Source of the DNA: Tardiphaga robiniae
GTDB lineage: Bacteria; Pseudomonadota; Alphaproteobacteria; Rhizobiales; Xanthobacteraceae
DNA length: 64,000 nucleotides
Reading direction: 5' to 3'
NCBI RefSeq assembly: GCF_013359755.1
Contig: NZ_JABMCJ010000088.1
Coordinates: 1-64,000 of the forward strand
The notes beneath the pieces were generated by a model. It was not told the origin of the DNA, searched no databases, and worked only from the letters and a program-made list of their open reading frames with translations. Both the position numbers and the translations under genes were made by a program. Of this stretch, positions 53,929 to 61,944 are shown in pieces (position 1 is the first letter of the stretch; every line of letters begins with the position of its first letter).

Positions 53929-54122
53929 CAGCGCTTGTCCATGCCAGCGAGCCACGCCTGATAGGCGTAGGGCGTCGAATCGAACGCCATGTCTTGTACA
54001 GCCGCAGTTGCGACGCGCGTGTTGTTTTCCACGACCAGCCCCGTCATGCGCGGTGTGCGTTCAGCGGCGCCGGGCGCCTTGTTCAATTCGGCGGCTACTT
54101 GGCGCAGCAAATTTTCGCTCAT
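53928..54122 (-). CDS. GatC/AtzG-like small amidase partner
   Basis: A 64-residue protein. The pattern LVVENNTRVATAAVQDMAF followed by D-STPYAY is like that of AtzG and HpxX (V-x-N-x-x-R, then AA and F-D-x-x-P), the short helical partners of AtzE-type amidases. Its ATG has an AGGTG ribosome site, and its stop overlaps the amidase start. Recognition is by pattern only, so the assignment is moderate. Confidence 0.6.
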   Translation of the reverse strand: MSENLLRQVAAELNKAPGAAERTPRMTGLVVENNTRVATAAVQDMAFDSTPYAYQAWLAGMDKR

Positions 54123-54129
54123 GATCACC

Positions 54130-54834
54130 TCAATGCACGCCGAGGCGCTGGAACAGCACATCAGTCTGCTGGTTCATTTCCTGCGACGTGCCGTGATGCA
54201 CGATCTGCCCGGTTTCCATAATGTAGACGCGATCGGCGACGGCCAGCGCGCTATAGAGATTCTGCTCGACCAGCAGGATCGACAACCCTTCCTTTTTAAG
54301 ATCGAGAATGATGCTTTCGAGGTGCTGCACCATCACCGGCGCGAGGCCTTCGGACGGCTCGTCCATTAGAATCAGTTCGGGGTCGATCATCAGCGCACGG
54401 CCCACAGCCAGCATGCCGCGCTCACCACCAGACAATTGGCCACCGCGGTGATAGCGGCGCTCAGCAAGCCGCGGGAAAATGCCGAATACGCGATCGAGCG
54501 TCCAGCCGTCCTTGGCGCGCGCGCTCTTCAGCATGGTCAGATGCTCGGTCACCGTCAGCGACGGAAACAGCCGCCGCCCCTGCGGCACGATCGCAATCTT
54601 GCGATTGGCGATATCATGGGGACGCAGACCAATAAGGCTATCGCTGCGCCAGGTAATCGTGCCCGAGCGCACCTGCGGCGGCGTCAGGCCCATGATCGAG
54701 CGAATGAAGGTGGTCTTGCCCATGCCATTGCGGCCGAGCAGCGCCACGATCTCGCCAGGGCGCACCTCAAGCGACGCACCGCGCACCACGACCGCGTCGC
54801 CGTAACCGCTGTGCAGATCCTTGACCTCAAGCAT
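54130..54834 (-). CDS. livF: Branched-chain-type ABC transporter ATP-binding protein LivF
   Basis: A 234-residue ABC ATPase. Walker A is LLGRNGMGKTT (residues 32-42), the signature is LSGGERGMLAVGRALM, and Walker B is ELILMDEPSEGLAP. The style (short, with the SEGLAP loop) is LivF. It pairs with LivG (8-base overlap) to power the LivHM permease. In this operon the substrate is probably not an amino acid but the compound degraded by the neighbouring hydrolases. Confidence 0.92.
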   Translation of the reverse strand: MLEVKDLHSGYGDAVVVRGASLEVRPGEIVALLGRNGMGKTTFIRSIMGLTPPQVRSGTITWRSDSLIGLRPHDIANRKIAIVPQGRRLFPSLTVTEHLTMLKSARAKDGWTLDRVFGIFPRLAERRYHRGGQLSGGERGMLAVGRALMIDPELILMDEPSEGLAPVMVQHLESIILDLKKEGLSILLVEQNLYSALAVADRVYIMETGQIVHHGTSQEMNQQTDVLFQRLGVH

Positions 54835-55582
54835 GACGCGGCTTCCCGAGATAGACTTCCTGAACCTGCTTGTTGCGGCGGATGCCTTCCGGCGGCTCCT
54901 CCACCAGCACGCGGCCTTCGAACATGCAGGTGACGTAGTCGACCAGACCGAGTGCCAGATCCATGTCGTGTTCGATCAGGATCACGGTGATCGCCGGATC
55001 GAGCGAACGGATCACCTCGGCAATCATCGAGCGCTCCGACGGCGACAGGCCGGCCGCGGGCTCATCCAGTAGCAACATGGTCGGCGTCGTCACCAGCGCA
55101 ATCGCGATTTCGAGCTGACGCTGCTCGCCATAGGACATTTCCTTGACGATGATGTCCGCGCGTTCGGCAATCCGTGCGGCATTCAGCGCGGCCGCGATAC
55201 GTGTAACCTCGCTATCGTCCGGATCGGGCGAACCGAACAGCGAAAACTTCTTCGGCTTCAATCCACGCAGCGCCAGCATCATGTTGTCCTGTACGCTCAG
55301 CGTTGGGAACAGGTTGGTGATCTGGAAGGTACGCGAGATGCCGAGCTGCGCACGCCGGTGTGGCGGCAGCCTGGACACGTCGTGCCCATTGAACCTGATC
55401 TTGCCCAATGTCGGCGGATGCGCGCCGGCGATGGCATTGAATAATGTGGTCTTGCCGGCGCCATTGGGGCCTATGATGGCGCGGCGCTGGCCCCGTGGCA
55501 CAATCAGGCTGACGCCATCGACGGCCCGCAAGGCATCGAAGGCCACCACCACATCTGTCAGCGTCAGGATCGGTTCGGACAC
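54827..55582 (-). CDS. livG: Branched-chain-type ABC transporter ATP-binding protein LivG
   Basis: A 251-residue ABC ATPase of LivG type. Walker A is IIGPNGAGKTTLFN (residues 36-49), the C-loop is EMSYGEQRQLEIAIAL, and Walker B is TMLLLDEPAAGLSP. The GTG start at 55582 (VSEPILTLTD) is preferred over the longer form to 55639, which begins in an Arg-rich extension. Its stop overlaps the livF start. Confidence 0.9.
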   Translation of the reverse strand: MSEPILTLTDVVVAFDALRAVDGVSLIVPRGQRRAIIGPNGAGKTTLFNAIAGAHPPTLGKIRFNGHDVSRLPPHRRAQLGISRTFQITNLFPTLSVQDNMMLALRGLKPKKFSLFGSPDPDDSEVTRIAAALNAARIAERADIIVKEMSYGEQRQLEIAIALVTTPTMLLLDEPAAGLSPSERSMIAEVIRSLDPAITVILIEHDMDLALGLVDYVTCMFEGRVLVEEPPEGIRRNKQVQEVYLGKPRHA

Positions 55583-55646
55583 GAATAATTCCCAGTGAAC
55601 GAGAGACGCGGCGACACGGCCGCGCCTCGATGTCAGCAATATTGAA

Positions 55647-56906
55647 TCAGGTCTTCTTGATGCCCTGGAAGGTCCGCGAGTAAGGCGGCTGCTTCAGATA
55701 GGTCGCCGGATCGTACTTCCAGAATTGCGAGACATTCGGATAGGTCTCGATCGGCACGTTCCAGTATTTGCCATCGGCGCGCTTGACGACCTTGCGAATG
55801 TAGACGTCGTAGATCGGGTTGCCGTAGTCGTCGAACTTCACGGTCTTGCCGAGCGGCGAATTGTCGAGCTCGGTCTTCAGTACCGTATCGATAAAGGTTT
55901 CGCGGTCCTCGACCTTGCCGCCCATCTTCTTCAGTGCGGCATCGATCCACATCATGCCGGAATACATCGAGAAACCGTAGAGCGACGGGATCTTGCCGTA
56001 CTTCGCCTCATAATCCTTCTCGAACTTTGCCGTGGTCGGGACGTCCGAACCTTCGGCGAAATGTGCCGCTGCGATGATGCCTTCGCATTCGGGGCCCATG
56101 GTGCGGATCACCGACTGGTCGGTGCCATTCATCGCCATCAACAGCGGCGTCTTTTCCTTCAGGCCGAAGGACGCGTATTGCTGGATCAGACGCGTCGAAT
56201 CAGCACCGGTTTCCATCGCGAAGATGGCATCGACCTTGAGATCGGCGAGCTGGCCGAGATAGGGGCTGAAGTCGGCGGTGTTCAGCGGATGCCAGAACTG
56301 CTGCACGATCTGCCCGCCCCCTTCGGTGAACACCTGGGCGAGACCGCCGCACTGTTCGTGGCCGAAGGTGTAATCCTGGCTGATGGTGGCGATCTTCTTG
56401 TAGCCCTGCTTCAGGGCCCAATCACCGAACGGATGGGTGAAGGCGCTGGCAGAATAGCCGGCGACGCGGATTACGTTCTTGATGCGGGCGCGCTGGGTGA
56501 GATCGTCAGCCGCGATAATCGGAATGAAGTAGGGCGTGCCGGTGCCCTTAACGTAGTTGGCGACAGCAAGGCCGGTATTGGCGAGCAGATTGCCGATCAA
56601 CATGTGGCAATTGCCCTGCTCGACCAGGCGGCGCGCTTTCTGCAGAGCGGTGTCGGGATTCGACGCATCGTCCTCAATCACCAGCTCGACCTTACGGCCG
56701 CCCATCTCGTTCTTCACCTGATCGAGATAGAACTGCACGCCCTCGACCATTTCCTTGCCGCCCGACGCGACAACGCCGGTCAGCGGCGCCAGCAGACCGA
56801 TCTTGATCGGGCTTGCCTGAGCCTGAGCCGAGCGCCACGGAGCGGCGCCAACGCCCGCGGCAGCGACGGCCGCCGTAGTGTTCTTGAGAAATTGCCTGCG
56901 ATCCAT
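55647..56906 (-). CDS. livK: Periplasmic solute-binding protein of Liv type
   Basis: A 419-residue ABC substrate-binding protein (type I periplasmic fold, LivK-like). The N-terminus DRRQFLKNTTAAVAAAG is a Tat-type signal (RRxFLK). The mature part has PIKIGLLAPLTGVVASGGKEMVEG and the VELVIEDDASNPDTALQ motif. It delivers the solute to LivHM. Tat export suggests it may fold with a ligand or early. The ligand is unknown; relatives bind amides, urea, aromatic acids and branched-chain amino acids. Confidence 0.87.
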   Translation of the reverse strand: MDRRQFLKNTTAAVAAAGVGAAPWRSAQAQASPIKIGLLAPLTGVVASGGKEMVEGVQFYLDQVKNEMGGRKVELVIEDDASNPDTALQKARRLVEQGNCHMLIGNLLANTGLAVANYVKGTGTPYFIPIIAADDLTQRARIKNVIRVAGYSASAFTHPFGDWALKQGYKKIATISQDYTFGHEQCGGLAQVFTEGGGQIVQQFWHPLNTADFSPYLGQLADLKVDAIFAMETGADSTRLIQQYASFGLKEKTPLLMAMNGTDQSVIRTMGPECEGIIAAAHFAEGSDVPTTAKFEKDYEAKYGKIPSLYGFSMYSGMMWIDAALKKMGGKVEDRETFIDTVLKTELDNSPLGKTVKFDDYGNPIYDVYIRKVVKRADGKYWNVPIETYPNVSQFWKYDPATYLKQPPYSRTFQGIKKT

Positions 56907-56951
56907 CTCGAAGTCCTTTCGTGAGCAACCCGATTGAAACGTGAAACCGAC

Positions 56952-57914
56952 TTATCGCACCTTGCGCGAGGTGATCGCGCGCAGCTTGCCTATGATGCCC
57001 TCGGGGGCGAAGATCATGATGAGAACGAATGTGATGCCGAGAACCATCAGCCAGCGTTCGGTGTAGGAACTGACGATGTTCTCCAGCACGATGATCGCAG
57101 CTGCGCCGACAAAGGCGCCGAACAGTGTGCCGACACCGCCCGCGATCATCATCAACACACCCTCCACCGATTGCGCGAGCGCGACGGTCGAAGGGCTGAC
57201 GAAATTGTTGAACATCGCGTAGAGGCCCCCGGCGATACCGGCGAAGATGCCGGACACCGTAAAACCGATGAACAGATGCAGCGGCACATTGTAACCGAGG
57301 CTGCGCATGCGACTTTCGCTATCGCGGATACCGCGCAGCGTCAGGCCGAACGGCGATCGCACGAACCGCCACATGGCAAAAGATACAATGACGGCGCCAG
57401 CGAGCACCGCCCAATAGAACGCGCTGTGGCTCATCAGGGCCGCCGGCCGCACATCGGCGCGCATGCCATTCTCGCCGCCGGTGACCTGCGTCCAGCGCAG
57501 GCAGACGCCCCACACGATCATGCCGAGCGCAAGCGTCAGCAGCAGGAAATAGACGCCGGAGGTGCGCACGGCGAGCAGCGCAAATATCGAGGCCACCGCG
57601 GTCGCCGCCAGCACACCGAGCGCGAAGCCCGCCCAGGGCGACAGACCGGCCTGGCCGGTCGCATAAACGACGACATAGGTCGAGACACCGAAGATGGCAC
57701 CATGCCCGAGGGAAGTCCGGCCGGCAAAGCCGGCGAGAATGTCGATCGACATGGCAAGGACTCCGAAGATCAACACTTCGGTGGCGAGGCCGACCTGATA
57801 GCTCGACAGCACCATCGGCAGGCAGGCAGCGACGATCACCACCAGCCCGGTAATGACGAGCGCACGGCTGGTCATGCCGGCGAGAACTGACGTTTTGGAC
57901 ACGGGCTGCGTCAT
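56952..57914 (-). CDS. livM: Branched-chain-type ABC permease LivM
   Basis: A 320-residue inner-membrane permease with about nine membrane segments. The EMF/LivM features VYATGQAGLSPWAGFALGV, RTSLGHGAIFGVSTYVVVYA and MIAGGVGTLFGAFVGAA are present. It pairs with LivH; the ATG overlaps the livH stop (ATGA). Confidence 0.9.
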   Translation of the reverse strand: MTQPVSKTSVLAGMTSRALVITGLVVIVAACLPMVLSSYQVGLATEVLIFGVLAMSIDILAGFAGRTSLGHGAIFGVSTYVVVYATGQAGLSPWAGFALGVLAATAVASIFALLAVRTSGVYFLLLTLALGMIVWGVCLRWTQVTGGENGMRADVRPAALMSHSAFYWAVLAGAVIVSFAMWRFVRSPFGLTLRGIRDSESRMRSLGYNVPLHLFIGFTVSGIFAGIAGGLYAMFNNFVSPSTVALAQSVEGVLMMIAGGVGTLFGAFVGAAAIIVLENIVSSYTERWLMVLGITFVLIMIFAPEGIIGKLRAITSRKVR

Positions 57915-58762
57915 GTGGCACGTCCGAACAGGCCGAGCGGACGGAATGCGAGCAACACCGCCATCGGGCCGAAGATCACGAAATAAGCGAGTTCGGGGAA
58001 CATCACCTGGCCGAGCGTATTCAGAAGCCCGACCAGCAGGCTACCGACACCGACGCCGACGAGGCTGCCACGCCCACCGATGATGACGACGGCGAGACTG
58101 AAGGTGAGGATTTCCGCGTCCGCCGACGGATAGAGCGACAGGAACGCACCTCCCATCAGGCCGCCAAGGCCGGCCAATGCCGAGCCGAACAGGAAGGTGA
58201 AGAGGAAGACGCGGCGGATATTGACGCCGGACGCTTCGACCATCTCTGCATCGTCCACGCCAGCGCGGATCAGCGCGCCGAGCCTTGTATGATTGAGCAG
58301 CACCCACAGGCCGATGAAGACGAAGATGCCCATCCCCAGCACAAACAACCGGTAGATCGGATAGAAGGTGCCGAACACCCGCGTGCCGCCGCGCAACATC
58401 TCCGGAATCGGCACCGTGAAACTGTCGCCGCCCCAGATCACCAGCGCGAGATCGTTGAGGAAAAAGGCAACGCCGAGCGTCAGCAGCACCTGCCGCAGCT
58501 CATTGCCGCGTACGAAGCGGAGCAATCCCTGATCAAGCACGAAGCCGATGGCCGCGATCGCCGCCATGGCGCCGATACCACCGACGACAAAGCTGCCGGT
58601 CTTCACCGCAACGCTATAGCCGATATAGCCGCCGAACAGATACAGCGCGCCATGCGCGAGATTGACGATACGCAGCAGACCGAAGATCAGCGTGAAGCCG
58701 CTCGCCACCACGAACAGCAGCGCGGCGAAGGTCAGGCCGTTGAGGAGTTGAAAGAGACTCAT
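57911..58762 (-). CDS. livH: Branched-chain-type ABC permease LivH
   Basis: A 283-residue permease with about eight membrane segments (FAALLFVVASGFTLIFGLLRIVNLAHGALY and LAVVIIGGRGSLVGVGVGSL are LivH motifs). It follows the NodB-fold hydrolase gene after a 19-base gap and leads the transporter set livH-M-K-G-F. Confidence 0.9.
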   Translation of the reverse strand: MSLFQLLNGLTFAALLFVVASGFTLIFGLLRIVNLAHGALYLFGGYIGYSVAVKTGSFVVGGIGAMAAIAAIGFVLDQGLLRFVRGNELRQVLLTLGVAFFLNDLALVIWGGDSFTVPIPEMLRGGTRVFGTFYPIYRLFVLGMGIFVFIGLWVLLNHTRLGALIRAGVDDAEMVEASGVNIRRVFLFTFLFGSALAGLGGLMGGAFLSLYPSADAEILTFSLAVVIIGGRGSLVGVGVGSLLVGLLNTLGQVMFPELAYFVIFGPMAVLLAFRPLGLFGRAT

Positions 58763-58781
58763 GCCCTTCTGCTTGCCTGAT

Positions 58782-59666
58782 CTATGCTGCTGGCGCTTTC
58801 GGTCCGACCGAAAGATACCAATCGAGAATCTGTTCGCCGGTCATGAAGGCCACGTCGGATTTCTTCTGGATGGTCTCGAAGATTCGGCGGAAATACTTCA
58901 GGCGATGCGGCGCGCCCATGATGTAGGGATGCACAACCAATGCCATGACCCGGGCCGAATTCTCGGAATCCTCGTAAATCTGCTCGAACTGGTCGATGGC
59001 CCGGTCGTAATATTCCGACGCCTTGTGATGCTGGATCAGCATCATCGCGACGTCATTGCATTCCTGCGTATAGGGCACGTTGACGATCGGTGTCGTCGTG
59101 GTCTTGAGCCACACCGGCTGATCGTCGAGTACCCAGTCGGCGACGTAGTCATAGCCTTCCTGTTTCAGCAGGTCCGGCGTTTCCCAGGTCTCGGTCAGAC
59201 CCGGCCCGAGCCAACCGCGCGGCCGCTTGCCAGTGGCCTTCTCGATTACGTCGGCAGTCTTGCGGATATCCTCGCGTTCGTTCTCAACCTTCTGCATATT
59301 GCGCTGGGTGAAACCGTGACCCATGAATTCCCAGTTGCGCGCCTTGGCTGCCTCGACGATGGGCGGGTAAGCGGCGATTGCCGAGCCATTGATCGCCAGC
59401 GCGGCGGGGAGCTTGTAGTCGTCGAACACTTTCAGCATGCGCCAGAAGCCGACACGATTGCCGTATTCGTGCCAGGCCCAGTTCGGAACGTCCGGCGACG
59501 GCGAGCCGCCGGCCGGCGGTGTCAGCACCGTGCGCGGCATCGGCTGCTTGGCGTCCCATTCCTCGACATTGACGATGATCCACACTGCCATGCGCTTGCC
59601 ATTCGGCAGCTTCAGTGGTGGACGAGCGTCAATCGGCGAGTAGGAAATGCGTTCGGTCGGCAACAT
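58782..59666 (-). CDS. NodB-fold hydrolase (PuuE/imidase-like), copy A
   Basis: A 294-residue polysaccharide-deacetylase-superfamily enzyme. The fold motifs are NVEEWDAKQPMPRTV near residue 33 (metal Asp region), GHGFTQ and LGPGLTETWETP, with a His in VVHPYIMG. This arrangement resembles PuuE allantoinase and bacterial cyclic-imide hydrolases more than sugar deacetylases. It is likely to open a cyclic amide. It is a paralogue of copy B (60373-61257): GKRPRGWLGPGLTETWETP here and GKRPVGWLGPGLTQTLETP there. It is the fifth gene of the operon. Confidence 0.82.
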   Translation of the reverse strand: MLPTERISYSPIDARPPLKLPNGKRMAVWIIVNVEEWDAKQPMPRTVLTPPAGGSPSPDVPNWAWHEYGNRVGFWRMLKVFDDYKLPAALAINGSAIAAYPPIVEAAKARNWEFMGHGFTQRNMQKVENEREDIRKTADVIEKATGKRPRGWLGPGLTETWETPDLLKQEGYDYVADWVLDDQPVWLKTTTTPIVNVPYTQECNDVAMMLIQHHKASEYYDRAIDQFEQIYEDSENSARVMALVVHPYIMGAPHRLKYFRRIFETIQKKSDVAFMTGEQILDWYLSVGPKAPAA

Positions 59667-59668
59667 GA

Positions 59669-60376
59669 TCAGGTCTCCGGCTCAACGATGGTAATGCCGA
59701 GCGACGGCAGGCCTTCGATCCGCGCGTCGATAACGTCGCCCGGAACGACGGGACCCACGCCGGCAGGCGTGCCCGTATAGATGAGATCGCCCGGCTCGAG
59801 CTTCATCTGCTTCGACAGCTGCGCCACGATCTCCGGCACGCTCCAGATCATCTGGCCGATATCGCCGCGCTGCTTCTCGACGCCGTTCACCGACAGCGTG
59901 ATCGCGCAATTGTTGAAATGCCGGGCATCGCGTGCCGGCGCAATTTCGCCACAAGGCGCGGACGCGTCGAAGCTTTTGCCCATTTCCCAAGGCAGTCGCA
60001 TATCGCGGGCATCGCGCTGGCGGTCGCGACGGGTGAGATCGATGCCGACGGCATAACCCCAGATATAATCGAGCGCATCCTCCACCGCGATATCGCGGCC
60101 GCCGCGTCCGATCGCCAGCACCAGCTCAACCTCGAACTGGAAGTCCTCGGTGAAAGCCGGATAAGGCACGCGCGCGCCGTCCGGCACCACGCTGTCGCGC
60201 GGCTTCTGGAAGAAGAACGGCGGATCGCGCTCGTCGGCTTCCTTCATCTCGCGGATGTGGTCGAGATAGTTGCGCCCCACGCAATAGACGCGGCGTACAG
60301 GGAAAAAACCGCCCCCCACGACCGGCACGCCGGTGACGGGAATTGCTGGCAGCATCTGCTGGGACGTCACACTCAC
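59669..60376 (-). CDS. Fumarylacetoacetate hydrolase family protein
   Basis: A 235-residue FAH-family enzyme. RVYCVGRNYLDHIREM, FEVELVLAIGR (metal Glu pair) and VGIDLTRRDRQRDARD (metal Asp) are the family signature. FAH enzymes cleave C-C bonds of 1,3-dicarbonyl ring-cleavage products or decarboxylate oxo acids. The GTG start at 60376 has AGGTGG seven bases before it, and GTGA overlaps the stop of the copy B hydrolase; the ATG at 60355 has none. The gene lies between the two NodB-fold paralogues. Confidence 0.88.
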   Translation of the reverse strand: MSVTSQQMLPAIPVTGVPVVGGGFFPVRRVYCVGRNYLDHIREMKEADERDPPFFFQKPRDSVVPDGARVPYPAFTEDFQFEVELVLAIGRGGRDIAVEDALDYIWGYAVGIDLTRRDRQRDARDMRLPWEMGKSFDASAPCGEIAPARDARHFNNCAITLSVNGVEKQRGDIGQMIWSVPEIVAQLSKQMKLEPGDLIYTGTPAGVGPVVPGDVIDARIEGLPSLGITIVEPET

Positions 60377-61257
60377 TTCGCCACCTGGGTATTGTGCCAA
60401 TCGAGGATCTGGGCGCCATTCCAATGCACCACGCCTTCGAACTGGTTCACGTAGTCATAGATCGCTTCGAGATATTTGATGCGGAACGGCTGACCCGAAA
60501 TATAAGGGTGGATCGCAATCGACATGATCTTCGGCCGCTCGGCGCTTTCAGCATAGAGGCGATCAAACTGATCCTTGGCACGGTTCAGGAGCTGCGTGCT
60601 CTCATGATGTTGCACCATCATCATCGGGATGTCGTTCATCTCCACCGTGTAAGGCAGCGTTGTGAGCGGCCCCTTCTCGGTACGGATCACGGTTGGTTCG
60701 TCGTCATAGACCCAGTCACCGATATATTTCACGCCGGCTTCGGCGAGGAATTCCGGGGTCTCCAGCGTCTGCGTAAGACCCGGCCCGAGCCAGCCCACCG
60801 GGCGCTTGCCGGTGAAGTTCTCGATCACATCCATCGAGCGGTTGATCATCGCTTTCTGGTCGGCCTCCTTGTGGATGGGCCCCTGCTCATAGGCATGGCC
60901 CATGAACTCCCAGCCGGCGTCCTTCGCCTGCTGAGCCACGCGTGGATAATCCTCGCAGACGCGCGCATTGATCGACAGCGTCGGCTTGATGCCGAGCTTC
61001 TTGTAGAGATCGAAGAAACGCCAGACACCGACACGCATGCCGTATTCGTGCCAGCCCCAATTGGCGACATCGGGCAGCAGCGGAATGCCGGTCGGCGCCG
61101 GCAGCACCTGACGCGCCATCGGCTTGGCAATGTCCCAGACCTCTAGATTGACGATGGTCCAGATGATCATGCGGGCATTGCCCGGCAGCTTCAGCTTGGG
61201 ACGATCGACGATGGCGGAATAGTCGCAACGCTCGCGCGGCTGCATGGGACCGGTCAT
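60373..61257 (-). CDS. NodB-fold hydrolase (PuuE/imidase-like), copy B
   Basis: A 294-residue enzyme with the same layout as copy A. NLEVWDIAKPMARQV (metal Asp region), MGHAYEQ and AIHPYISGQ (His) are present, with GWLGPGLTQTLETPEFL. The high similarity to copy A shows duplication, and the FAH gene between them argues that both copies act in one pathway, perhaps on two cyclic intermediates or as a heteromer. The start at 61257 is the first natural ATG; a longer form to 61326 is not favoured. Confidence 0.82.
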   Translation of the reverse strand: MTGPMQPRERCDYSAIVDRPKLKLPGNARMIIWTIVNLEVWDIAKPMARQVLPAPTGIPLLPDVANWGWHEYGMRVGVWRFFDLYKKLGIKPTLSINARVCEDYPRVAQQAKDAGWEFMGHAYEQGPIHKEADQKAMINRSMDVIENFTGKRPVGWLGPGLTQTLETPEFLAEAGVKYIGDWVYDDEPTVIRTEKGPLTTLPYTVEMNDIPMMMVQHHESTQLLNRAKDQFDRLYAESAERPKIMSIAIHPYISGQPFRIKYLEAIYDYVNQFEGVVHWNGAQILDWHNTQVAK

Positions 61258-61294
61258 GGCTGGATGCCCTTCGAAAGTGGGAAGTTGTATGGGA

Positions 61295-61942
61295 TCATGC
61301 GGCGCGTCCTGCACCCTTGAGGCCATCGAGCTGCATCACGGCATCGGTATCCATCACGAAACCGAAGGCGGTGCGGATGCAGGCGAGGCCGGCGGCATGC
61401 AACTCCGGCCCGTCCATGCTGTCGACGCAATCCTCGACGACGATCACCGAGTAGTCCCGCACATTGGCAGCCGTCGTCGTCGCCAGCACACAGGAATTGG
61501 TGTTTACGCCGGTGACGAGCAGCGTGTTGATGCCGTGCGAACGCAACACGAAATCGAGATCGGTGCCCAAGAAGCAATCGTAGCGCTTCTTGGTGTTGAC
61601 GATGAAGTCGCTGGGGTCCAGCAGCTCCGGCATCACGGTGCAGCCGGGGCCGCCCATGATATTGTGCCGCATCACATTCTTGCGCGTTGCTTTTGGATCC
61701 TCGGCGCGGGTCCGCCAGAACGGATTGGCGCGGATCTCGGCCTCGTCGCGATAGGACGTGACCTGGTGGATCACGGGAATGCCGACACTACGGCACCAGT
61801 CGAACAGCCGCTTATTGGCAGCGATCACCGTCTTCGCGACATCCGGCGTGGTCGGCATGGTCGCCACCGACATGTCCAGATGACCGCGATGCAGGTCGAT
61901 CGCGACAACGGCAGCCTTGATCTGATCGACACCAAAATTCAT
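61295..61942 (-). CDS. Isochorismatase-family amidohydrolase
   Basis: A 215-residue cysteine hydrolase. The catalytic Asp lies in VVAIDLHRGHLD, Lys in VNTKKRYDCFLGTDL and Cys in GVNTNSCVLATTTAANVRDY, with the cis-peptide region before it. Relatives hydrolyse N-carbamoyl compounds, ureidoacrylate, maleamate, nicotinamide or biuret. In this operon it may release ammonia or carbamate from the opened ring product. It lies 2 bases from the alpha/beta hydrolase gene upstream. Confidence 0.85.
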   Translation of the reverse strand: MNFGVDQIKAAVVAIDLHRGHLDMSVATMPTTPDVAKTVIAANKRLFDWCRSVGIPVIHQVTSYRDEAEIRANPFWRTRAEDPKATRKNVMRHNIMGGPGCTVMPELLDPSDFIVNTKKRYDCFLGTDLDFVLRSHGINTLLVTGVNTNSCVLATTTAANVRDYSVIVVEDCVDSMDGPELHAAGLACIRTAFGFVMDTDAVMQLDGLKGAGRAA

Positions 61943-61944
61943 GA

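Noticed and set aside
50850-54122. A pyrimidine-degradation (rut) operon, suggested by isochorismatase and flavin-reductase-like genes
   Set aside because: The RutA monooxygenase, RutC and RutD are absent and the hydrolases with Liv transporter do not match the rut set.
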